Program-made: the position numbers and the translations under genes
Source of the DNA: Lunasporangiospora selenospora
Lineage: Eukaryota > Mortierellomycota > Mortierellomycetes > Mortierellales > Mortierellaceae
Length of the DNA: 13,411 nt
Assembly (NCBI GenBank): GCA_015680635.1
Contig: JAABOA010000177.1
Location: 1 to 13,411, forward strand
Direction: 5' to 3'
Shown here: piece after piece, positions 1-7,491 of the stretch
How the letters are laid out: each line of letters begins with the position of its first letter
How positions within the stretch are numbered: the stretch's first letter is position 1
The notes under the pieces: generated by a model
What the model was told of the DNA's origin: nothing
Database searches by the model: none
Seen by the model: the letters and a program-made list of their open reading frames with translations, nothing else

Positions 1-20
1 AATAAAAGAGAGTAAGAGAT

Positions 21-26
21 ACTTAC
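21..26 (-). other. candidate 5' splice site at left edge
   Basis: The minus strand reads GTTG|GTAAGTATC, a perfect fungal donor. Just upstream on that strand (about 80-27) there is a possible acceptor TTTTCTTAG and a stop-free piece reading GKLSSLHGIFQSYFVKL. This suggests that the damaged minus-strand locus, or an adjoining gene, continues beyond the left edge. A single consensus site is weak evidence. Confidence 0.35.
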
Positions 27-80
27 CAACTTGACAAAGTAAGACTGAAATATCCCATGGAGGCTAGACAGCTTTCCTTG

Positions 81-296
81 CTAAGAAAAGTCTCCAAGAC
101 CGATCCAAACTATGGCCTTGTTTCCGCCCGCTTTCTTTTCCCCTGTTCTTCCGTCGAGCATGAGGAGGAACCCATCCGCTAAAAGTCGATATTCCTCCTT
201 CATTGCTCGTTGTGCGAAACCATCTTTGTTTTTTGAACTTCCCTGTTCCGTTATAGAATCGATCAAGAAACGGATCGGAAGCCTGGCGGTGCTCAA
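81..296 (-). pseudogene. possible C-terminal remainder of the Hsp70 relic
   Basis: A 71-codon stop-free minus-strand frame begins six bases past the stop that ends the Hsp70 relic. It is charged and helix-prone, with a stretch reading MKEEYRLLADGFLLMLDGRT, which would suit a C-terminal helical extension. I see no recognisable family motif. It has no convincing ATG of its own; the first codon is TTG. The likely reading is the tail of the decayed Hsp70 gene reached through another frameshift; a chance frame is the alternative. Confidence 0.35.
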
Positions 297-301
297 AGTA
301 A

Positions 302-1266
302 CTACAGGGTTAAAGTAAATATTGAGGCATTGATCCTCCTGGTGACTACATCCATCACATTCAAATTGAGATAATCACCGTTCGAGAAAGTTGCGATTTT
401 CACACGAATCTTTGAAACTCCCTTGGGAGCAGGTGTAATGCCTATGAACTCGACTCTACCTAAAACACATTCTGATCCGCCCTTTTCCCATCTCCACGAA
501 AGACCCTAACGGCTACCCGATCTTGATTATCAGCTGCAGTAGAAAATGTGTACATCTTGTTGATTTCTAGGATACCAGAGTCCTGATCCGTAAAAGTGAG
601 CATCGTACCATCGACAGTCTTGATACCAGTGGTGACCAGAGTTACCCCTAAACAACACACCGCGCTATCAGAGTGCCTTCTGTCCTGGAGCCAATGAGTA
701 AGTTTAGCTACACCCAACACAACGGTGTCATCGGAGTGATCTAATCCATAGTATCTTGGATGACTACCAAAATACTCTCGGATGGCTGACTGAAGGAAGG
801 GGATTTTCGCGGATCCGCCTGAGAACACGGTATCTTGGATATCACCCTTGGTATAGACGAGAGATTCCTTGGTAACATGATCTATTGTCATGATTGTCTT
901 TTTAAAGAGATCCATATTGACATGAATTGAGACCAAGCCAACTGTTCAAGAAATCTTGACCCCAGGCTGTATGGACTCGATATCGATCTGAGCCCAATCT
1001 TAGATAGACAGCATTCGCTTGGTCTTCTTGACCTCGCTTCCCGGTCGATTGAGAAACGTTTCATCATTGCAGATGTCTTGGCCGATCATATTCTTATGAA
1101 CCAGAAGCAAATGGTCAATGAAACGTCGGTTGAGATCGTTTCCACCCAAGTTTTGATCATAGATGGGTGATACGATTTTATAGATACCACCGTCAACTTC
1201 ATGTACTGACACCTCGAATCTCGAGGCACCGAGATGGTTTACAAGGTCACCCCGACTATACTCCAT
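302..1266 (-). pseudogene. Hsp70-family chaperone, decayed gene copy
   Basis: Hsp70 proteins are ATP-driven chaperones that bind unfolded peptides. Read on the minus strand, 1266-1000 gives the nucleotide-binding domain region: a GMEYSRGDL piece matching the AYGLD region, HLGASRFEVSVHEVDGG matching the canonical DLGGGTFDVSILEVDGG, then QNLGGNDLNRRFIDHLL and KKTKRMLSI. Next, 936-460 gives VFSGGSAKIPFLQ (canonical VGGSTRIPxxQ), then the substrate-binding beta domain with TFSTAADNQDRVAVRVFRGD. After a shift, 459-302 gives GITPAPKGVSKIRVKIA, the conserved PPAPRGVPQIEV strand. Damage seen: a TAA at 1002-1000 inside an otherwise continuing frame, a frame change near 950-905, and a one-base loss next to the TAG at 462-460. 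The N-terminal ATPase lobe is not recognisable and the helical lid is missing or unrecognised. The family call is firm; the gene cannot make a full protein as read, unless assembly errors are responsible. Confidence 0.86.
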
Positions 1267-1402
1267 GCCATGAGCGAAAGGATAGATAGAAACATAGGAT
1301 CTCCTGTAACTTGTGCAATAGAACCTTCGGTTTCCCAGTCCACTTTCGGCTCATGCCACCATTGTCTCATCGATCCACACATATTAGTCTACATTAAAGT
1401 GA

Positions 1403-1555
1403 TCATAAAGGGTATAGTTCCCCGTGAGTAATCTCCTTTGCTGTGGCTCGTATGTTTTTTCCATCTGGCGAGACAATGGTTATAGACTTGATGGCCTGTC
1501 CAACGATTGATTCTGCTGGAAATCTGACATGTCTTAAACACATGATTATTTCCAT
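1403..1555 (-). other. 50-codon open frame upstream of the Hsp70 relic
   Basis: This minus-strand ATG frame of 50 codons contains AESIVGQAIKSITIVSPDGK followed by NIRATAKEITHGELYPL. After its TGA the neighbouring frame continues with YDHFNVD, then further frames give KVDWETEGSIAQVTG up to the Hsp70 relic at 1266. The composition looks protein-like, but I do not recognise it as the Hsp70 N-terminal lobe, which should lie here. It may be a different exon, a diverged N-terminus, or chance. Confidence 0.3.
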
Positions 1556-2395
1556 TGGATCCTACACGTTAAAAGATCCTTGAATGCTGCTGTTCAAGTG
1601 TCCTCCTCTTAGTGACTCTGTGAATTTTTAATATCTTCAAATATGAAACAAGGGTAAATGAGAAAGATATTGAGAGAGGACAGAAGGAATGACAAAAGAC
1701 AAACAAGGCTGAGAGTGAAAACGACCGTATTAACTTGAATGTGTTGATTGGAGAAGGGAGTGTTGACTGATAATGTGTAATTCTGCTCATGTACTCCAGG
1801 AAGAAAGCTGCTGCTCTTCACTTGTAGAACCTTGAAGCGGCATCAATGGAACTCATTTGTCCTTATACTAATCCCAAGATACTTTCCCAATTTTCACCAT
1901 CTTACTTTCAATGTACTATTTTCTACCCTCACAACCTTCTGATAAAAAGTCTTGCATTAACACGTCTCCTATTCCTTCTTGTCCAGAATGGCATCAACTA
2001 GGACAATCCACTCCTTCAAGGGGCTCATTAAAACCAAGAAAATATCCCAATGTGGTACATTTGAGGGATGTATCTTCCTTTGCAGCCCATGGTTTTGAAT
2101 GCGATAACACATTACGCACTCTTTGACTAACAAGTATTTTACTTACATTGGTGGATTGGTCCAAGTCTGGCCAAGCAAAAACTGGTTCTTGGCCTTAGAT
2201 ATACGAGCTAAGCCTAACACACTCCATGGATGCTCATAATGATCTATTCTCCATAGACTTATGTAGGCGGCTCGACGCCTCACGTAGCTCCCCAATGCTA
2301 ACAGATACTCGAAAGTAGCTCACCTCCCTGCGACTTTTTCAGGCTCCCTCAAACAGGATTGGTAGACTGGTTACTGGAGTGACTGCGCAAGAAAG
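1556..2395. other. gene-poor stretch with possible minus-strand exon debris
   Basis: There is no intact gene. The minus strand has an open run from about 2300 to 2146 (including RISKAKNQFLLGQTWTNPP) that stops exactly before a consensus donor GTAAGT at 2146-2141, and a second open run at about 2080-1985 (TLGYFLGFNEPLEGVD). These could be exons of the same decayed locus as the Hsp70 relic, but no family was recognised and a clear acceptor was not found. The plus-strand frame at 1911-2126 shows no protein character. Confidence 0.25.
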
Positions 2396-3170
2396 ATGAG
2401 CTCGTCAAGTACTGCACTTGATTACACCTTCTCAGACTGGAATATCAACTCTGCAGATTCTGATGCAACTGGGTTCTACACAATTTAGCCAGCCTACAGG
2501 ATACAGACTCGCCATATCACTATCCAGAGGTGAGATGAGGCTCAGAGGCCTCACCTTGCATTCTCGGGAGTGGCGAGTGCGTAAAAGACGGAGATGGAAG
2601 CTCTTCCAAGCCCCCGCTTCCGAGGCTCGAAGGGCTTCTGACAAACATACTCTTTGTGAGAAGACCCGAAAAACAGGCTCTACTATCCTTGGCGCATTGG
2701 AGTCAGCCAGCGGAGCCACCGTGGAAACACTAAACTGAATGTCGATAGAAAAAACGAGTTCTATTGAACAGTAAGAGCGACACAACGAGTCTCTGTACCA
2801 AAATGACAGAAGATATTGTATTTGTTTACTGTAGACGACATTCTCTTCCCACAAGGCGAGCTCGCTGACCCAGGTAATCACCCTTTTTTTTTTTTGTTTA
2901 CCTTTAGGTCAGAAAAACAACTCTCTCCCATGATGGCGGGAACCATGTGCCTACAGCAAGGTGAGTCGTTGCAACTGATGGATGTCAACATTACAATCAA
3001 TCACTCCCCCCAAAAGTGAGCATTTTGGGGGCGAAATCACCCCTATTGTTGATGCGAATAAAGACCTCGATCCACACAAGACAAACCTGCCTACATTAGA
3101 TCTCTTTGCAACCTACACCGCCAAGGCTGGTAAACGTCTTTTGAGTTTCTTTGATCCTGGTTTGAATTAG
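2396..3170 (+). pseudogene. possible decayed or multi-exon gene, unrecognised
   Basis: Plus-strand pieces with protein-like composition follow each other: an ATG frame at 2396-2488 (MSSSSTALDYTFSDWNINSA) ending in TAG; an open run at about 2610-2738; a short piece DDILFPQGELADP at about 2835-2875; and GGEITPIVDANKDLDPHKTN running to a stop at 3168-3170. Splice-like signals lie between them: GTAAGA at 2771 with TTTACTGTAG ending at 2834 (64 nt), and GTGAGT at 2961. The phases do not join into one frame by eye, so it is either degenerate or not a gene. No domain recognised. Confidence 0.25.
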
Positions 3171-3553
3171 TTGTTTTAATACCCTTCCTCTCAAAGAGCG
3201 GGCAAGCAAAAAGGACAACATCCTTTGCCTTTGCTTACGAAGGAGCAGATAGAATTACGGTGCCAACCAAACGTTGACTGATGAATACCATGAAAGATGG
3301 ATAGGGAGTAGAAAGTCTGTTAATGCATTTTAGCCAATGCCAGGGATAGGGGGCCAAAGTGAGACAAGAAAGGATAAGGTGATGTCGCGATTTTTGCTCA
3401 GAATCGTTTATCGCCGTCTGTGGTCTCTTGCCTCCCATAAGAGGTGTGGCAAAGGAGGAAGAGCTTCCGAAAATGGTTGAGGAGGCGCAAGCGCCCGTTT
3501 AAGTGAGACCTTTTCTTTTTCTTTTTTTTGCTGCCCTTCAGTCGATCAACTGA
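3171..3553. other. intergenic or relic stretch without a supported gene
   Basis: Short frames only. The plus strand has a small piece GVAKEEELPKMVEEAQAPV ending in TAA near 3500, followed by a long pyrimidine run (TTTTCTTTTTC and more) that ends in CCCTTCAG at 3541, a very good 3' splice-site shape. It could be the acceptor in front of the spliced frame that follows, but the frame entered there meets a TGA at 3551. Confidence 0.2.
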
Positions 3554-3733
3554 CGCTCATTCCTGTCCGCTGTGCTGGTCAGGGAGCTCAGGAGTGAGGC
3601 GAATATGGAGTATTATTCGCAGCTATTGGTGAGCTCAATACACACCAAGGACACTATCATTAGGACTAACAGCAACAGTTAACCTCTGCAGGCTGAAGGT
3701 CAGCATGGGAGATGGCCCATAGGAGGCAACTAG
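3554..3733 (+). pseudogene. short spliced open frame, unrecognised (relic or exon pair)
   Basis: A stop-free frame at 3554-3628 (RSFLSAVLVRELRSEANMEY and onward) joins in phase across an intron at 3629-3691 to 3692-3733 (AEGQHGRWPIGGN, then TAG). The intron has donor GTGAGC, branch sequence GACTAAC at 3664-3670 and acceptor CTCTGCAG, all close to fungal consensus with normal spacing. The joined peptide is only 38 residues. An in-frame TGA sits just upstream at 3551, so the frame is a fragment of something larger or a decayed copy. No family recognised. Confidence 0.35.
3629..3691 (+). other. candidate 63-nt spliceosomal intron
   Basis: The signals seen are 5' GTGAGC, CTAAC branch core at 3666-3670 placed 21 nt before the 3' end, and 3' CTCTGCAG. 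The flanking frames join phase 0 to phase 0. It is the clearest intron in the left third, although no intact gene surrounds it. Confidence 0.45.
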
Positions 3734-3777
3734 GTCGAAACACTAAAACAGAGGTCGTCCACTGGCCGCCCCTGTAA

Positions 3778-3975
3778 GACATAAAAGACCGTTATAGGGA
3801 GTTATTGGTGTTGGGCGGTGCCACATGGACGGTCAGCCAATTTGAGCGTGTCCATTTGGCTGAAGAGAGCACAAATGGTGCCATTTTGGCCATGTTTGAC
3901 AGCAGTGTGTACCTGAAGACCGGCGGAGTTCATCTCGTTTTTCGTTTATATTTACTTCCTTCCATGCTCTCTTGA
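3778..3975 (+). other. 65-codon stop-free frame without a start codon
   Basis: The plus-strand frame lies between TAA at 3775 and TGA at 3973 and reads in part VSQFERVHLAEESTNGAILA, then MFDSSVYLKTGGVHLVFR. It is mixed in composition and protein-like, with no early ATG, so it would be an internal exon. A second frame covers 3917-4138, broken by TAG at 4016-4018, with ELQAIAEFEWKWKSLQDQEH in its second half. Together with the spliced piece just upstream they suggest remains of one plus-strand gene. Runs of this length also occur by chance. Confidence 0.28.
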
Positions 3976-4373
3976 TGTCCATGGACATGACAGAATGCCC
4001 GCTCATCACAGCAAGTAGACTAGCGTACGAGAGCTGCAAGCCATTGCAGAGTTCGAATGGAAATGGAAGAGTTTACAGGATCAAGAGCATGGGCCAGATA
4101 TCTTGTGGAATTGGCCTATGGCCTTGCCCGTTGCTTAGTGAACAGGTGTATAATGTGCGTCCTTCCATCCTAAGACAGGGCAACGATTCACACCATCCAT
4201 CTATTTCATCAGGCTCGTGCCTACCCTGAACCCCTTGCGGAGGCCCATGTGTCCTCGAGTCCCTCTGAAGATGGACGCGGTGGATGCACCATTCATGCTC
4301 TGCAATGACACCATGCAATCTTATCAGAGCAGACTGCACCCAGCACACCGGCCTTCCTCAGACACTCGGGCAC

Positions 4374-4822
4374 ATAAAAGCACGGCGCCAACGCCCCGAC
4401 AGTCGAGTCTTTGTCGAAACGCTGTCTATCCCTTTTGTCTCTCGCCCGTCCTGCCTTCGTTGCGACTCACAAGGCAGCACCACAGAAGGAGGATCACCTC
4501 TCTGCTCGCCTTCTCCCGTTTCCTCTCGCTCTCGTGCTCGGCCAATTGTCCTCCCTACTCCCTAGCCACTCTCCCTCCTGCGCTTGCCACAGCAACGACC
4601 GCACACCCCCTTTGCACGCTTCCGAACCCTTCTTCTTCTCCACCTTCCTCCCGACCTTTTCTCCTTTCTTCTCACGCATCTCATATAAGCTGCTTGAGAA
4701 AGTCTCTTTCCGCCCACTTCGACTTTCGGAACTCTTCCTTGTCGCTCCTCCAAATCTTCATCTCCACACATCGACCATAACAACAGCGGCAACAGCAACA
4801 AATACAGAAACGACTCTTCACC
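4374..4822 (+). promoter_or_regulatory. pyrimidine-rich promoter and 5' UTR of the 7TM gene
   Basis: From about 4400 to 4790 the plus strand is dominated by C and T runs, a common feature around fungal transcription starts. A TATA-like CATATAAG lies at 4682-4689, about 135 bp before the ATG, and another CATAAAAG at 4372-4379. The ATG is preceded by CTTCACC and followed by G, a strong fungal/eukaryotic start context. Long frames in this tract have low-complexity Ser/Pro/Leu composition and run antisense or out of frame into the real gene, so they are not called. Confidence 0.6.
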
Positions 4823-6142
4823 ATGGGCGCCTCACTAATTGCCACTACTATAAACTTCGAAACGCTATTTGGCGCACTGCTCGTTGGCGCATCAATGGTT
4901 CTGACGATGCACTCACTTGCACGCATGATCTTTCTGCGACGGACAGCATCCAAATACAACCTCTTTCCCGTCATCAACATCTCCCAGTTCATCAACCAGT
5001 GGTGTGTCTTCTTCCTTATTACGTCGGCCTTTGGCACCATCTCTCATCGCTCAGCCCTTTGGCTTAACGTTATCAACAATGTTGCCTACTTTATCACCAA
5101 ACCCACCACCATGTACCTTGCCTACCTTCGCTGCTCGGCTGTCTTCTCACCTTTCCAAAAGTTCCGCTGGCTTCATTATTCCCTGGTCGCTTTCCGTGCA
5201 GCAGAACTCTTTGTAATCATCGTCGTCAACATCATCCAGAATGAACTCTGCGACGGGTCCATCGCCAAGGGAACTCGTTGCGAGGGCTTGGCCATCGCGT
5301 GGACATTCCGTGATGCCGGTGCACCTGTATTCCGGCTCTACTACATCATTTGCGAGGCAATCTTCTACTACAAGCTGTTCACAACACTGAAGTGCATGAG
5401 TCAGGGCAAAAAGAACGTCGAGCTGATGCAATACCGTCGGCTGCAAACATCTCTTTTCACGATTGACCTACTCATCCTCATCTTCATGTCAATCTATCGC
5501 ATCATTGGCATTTTCAAGACGGATCTTCCGACCTATGTGTATTATGAGCTTTTCTCGTCGACCTTGACTATTTTCACCCTGACCGAATTCGGTCTCAACA
5601 TTCGAATTCTCTTCAACTCTGTCCACGAAGGTCGCACACAATCGAACGCTGAAGAAGGTCGCTCTGGGAGTGGAACCAGCTCTAGCGGAAAAGGGAGCAA
5701 ACATGAAATGAGCTCGATCTCCAACGGTACCCGGCCCCGCCCCATGACCAACAACTCCACTTCCCCCTTGGCCTCTAATGCTGCAGATACAGCCGGCTAC
5801 AATGGAGGTGATTTTGATCCGACAACTTCGTCCCAACACCGGGATTACATCCCTTACCCGACCACTTCACCAAAGCCAGTCTCCATCTCCCGCCACACCG
5901 ATTGGGATCAATACCCATATGGTGCCGCGAATGATGCCCTGATGACCCCAAACCAAACTTACCAGCCCTCGACCAAGGAGAGTTATAACGAAATATCGGA
6001 GTCAAGGCTACAGTCCCAGCGGTCAAGCGACATGACCATCGTACATTCACCGACACTCCCTGACCGGGCGCTGTCCCCTCCCCCACGATCTCGAGCAAGA
6101 GTGATAGATGATGACAAGGTCCGATATGGACGCAAGGCGTAA
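4823..6142 (+). CDS. seven-transmembrane protein with long cytosolic tail, GPCR-like orphan
   Basis: A single exon encodes 439 residues. Hydrophobic segments by eye lie at about 12-35, 52-74, 79-106, 117-138, 166-187, 209-231 and 238-264, seven in all, with a short N-terminus and short loops. This is the layout of a G-protein-coupled receptor. The loop between spans 4 and 5 holds two cysteines (143 and 153). Basic positions such as RR at 39-40 and 205-206 flank spans on the presumed inner side. From about 270 to the end the tail is rich in Ser, Thr, Pro, Gly and Asn (SGSGTSSSGKGS; later SPPPRSRAR), probably disordered, cytosolic and a phosphorylation target. I recognise no named fungal receptor family motif. 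A transporter or scaffold is an alternative, but seven spans plus tail favours a receptor. The start is supported by the CACCATGG context and the upstream promoter tract. Confidence 0.92.
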   Translation: MGASLIATTINFETLFGALLVGASMVLTMHSLARMIFLRRTASKYNLFPVINISQFINQWCVFFLITSAFGTISHRSALWLNVINNVAYFITKPTTMYLAYLRCSAVFSPFQKFRWLHYSLVAFRAAELFVIIVVNIIQNELCDGSIAKGTRCEGLAIAWTFRDAGAPVFRLYYIICEAIFYYKLFTTLKCMSQGKKNVELMQYRRLQTSLFTIDLLILIFMSIYRIIGIFKTDLPTYVYYELFSSTLTIFTLTEFGLNIRILFNSVHEGRTQSNAEEGRSGSGTSSSGKGSKHEMSSISNGTRPRPMTNNSTSPLASNAADTAGYNGGDFDPTTSSQHRDYIPYPTTSPKPVSISRHTDWDQYPYGAANDALMTPNQTYQPSTKESYNEISESRLQSQRSSDMTIVHSPTLPDRALSPPPRSRARVIDDDKVRYGRKA

Positions 6143-7370
6143 AATATGGAGGCCGTCTCCCGCCCTTGAAATCCCTTATTGATATGAATATACTGCACCT
6201 CCGTCCTTCAATTCTATACCCATACCCTTCGCCTGTCCCTTTTTTTTCCAAGAAGAAGACAGTCTTTTTTTAATGTATAAAATGGTTGTAAACTACTTGT
6301 TTTCCTATTGCATAACGAGATCCGCTCCAGATGACAATTGTATGCCTTTTTGGTCCTGAAGTCATGCAAGAGCTTGAATTGTGGAGTGAGAGGGGGGAGA
6401 TGGGACCGGAGCTGAGTTGGCCTGTGTGTGCATACAGAAAGGCTCTCTCCATGTGTCCTGTCTAGACCACCTCTTCCCCCTTTTTTCTCTGTCGGATGGA
6501 CGACATTTTGGTTTTCTTTATTCCCGCCAATCCTCCCCTCTCTAGTCCTCGTTCACTGCTCCTGTGGTTATTGCTGTTGTTGGGACAGAAAGGGGGTTGG
6601 GGGGCAACTCGAAGAACAGGGATGAGTGGTCTTCTTCTTCTGAGTCTTGGACTGATCACGTTTCTGAACGGGCGCCATCTGGGAGAGGAGGGGAGGGAGA
6701 GAACCCGAGGTCCCACACCGTCCTCAAGAGCATGTCACCCCTTTGGACTTTGGTGGAGAGCACTGGTCCACGAGGCTCAACAGGGCCCTGAAACGAAGTG
6801 ATCAATCAGGGCCCTTTAATAGACAATCCCTCTCGTCCGGGACGCGTCGCACCTCCCTAGATGAACCACACACTCCTTCTCATGGCATCCATTACCTTAG
6901 CCCCCATCCCTCCTGCCCCTTTGGCTCCAGTGCAGCTCTTGGTTGAAGCTCTCTAAATCAAGTCATTTTCTCCGAAGGGTGCCTTTTCCACTCGGATGCC
7001 AAGGAATGTCGGAGCAGGGGTGTCGAGGACTGGCTGGTGCTTTGTGAGGTCACTTTGGGCGTTCCTTCGATCCTTTGCAGATTATCCTTACTAACCCTCC
7101 TACGGCCGGAAGAATTGTCCGATGATTGCCATGTTGTATGCCATGACCAGGATTAGTCTCTGAGAAGTCAGTAACAAGAGCGGCTGGCGGAGTGGGATGA
7201 TTTTGTTGGCGCAGGGAAGAGATGAGGTCGGCCGTTCTGCTGACGAAAGCGGGAACGTGCTACGTGCAACATTGCGACGGAGAAAAGAAAGAAGGACAGA
7301 AAAGGACAAGAGAGGCAATTCGAGCCACGGGAACACGGGAGAGAACAAACACCTTGGCTCAGAGGCAGAC
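6143..7370. other. intergenic region: 3' UTR of the 7TM gene and spacer
   Basis: After the stop the sequence holds an AT-rich part with T runs (about 6238-6295, including TATAAAATGG), a plausible 3' end, although there is no exact AATAAA. Between 6546 and 6792 a plus-strand frame of about 80 codons follows a good acceptor shape (CCCCTCTCTAG at 6545), and on the other strand a 36-codon ATG frame (6678-6568, MAPVQKRDQSKTQKKKTT) follows a pyrimidine tract. Neither has a family signature. A nine-base CAGGGCCCT occurs twice (6781-6789 and 6808-6816). Confidence 0.4.
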
Positions 7371-7491
7371 GCGCCATTTTTTTTCCCATTTCTTTTCCTG
7401 TTCTTTCTCTCTCTCTCTTCTTTTCTCTCTCTTTTTCCTTTGTCCATTCCCCATCCTGCTTTACATCTCACCTCGTATTCATTGATCCACA
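7371..7491 (+). promoter_or_regulatory. CT-rich promoter/5' UTR of the TspO-like gene
   Basis: About 70 bases of nearly pure T and C (7377-7446) precede the start codon, with the ATG in the context CCACAATGG. I see no clear TATA box. Such pyrimidine tracts commonly mark fungal core promoters and transcription starts. Confidence 0.5.

Noticed and set aside
2432-2881. 149-codon minus-strand frame
   Set aside because: No motif or fold signal; plus-strand pieces in the same place have splice-like signals. It was not called on length alone.
4217-5067. Long plus-strand frames of 187 and 218 codons overlapping the 5' region of the 7TM gene
   Set aside because: Their composition is low-complexity Leu/Ser/Pro from the C/T-rich promoter, and the second runs out of frame into a clearly better gene with a strong start context.
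5775-6251. 158-codon minus-strand frame antisense to the 7TM protein tail
   Set aside because: Shadow of a Ser/Pro-rich coding tail; no features of its own.
7090-7170. Minus-strand piece reading LILVMAYNMAI, reminiscent of the second span of Ctr copper transporters
   Set aside because: Only about a dozen residues, no MxxxM motif upstream and no further spans, so judged coincidence.
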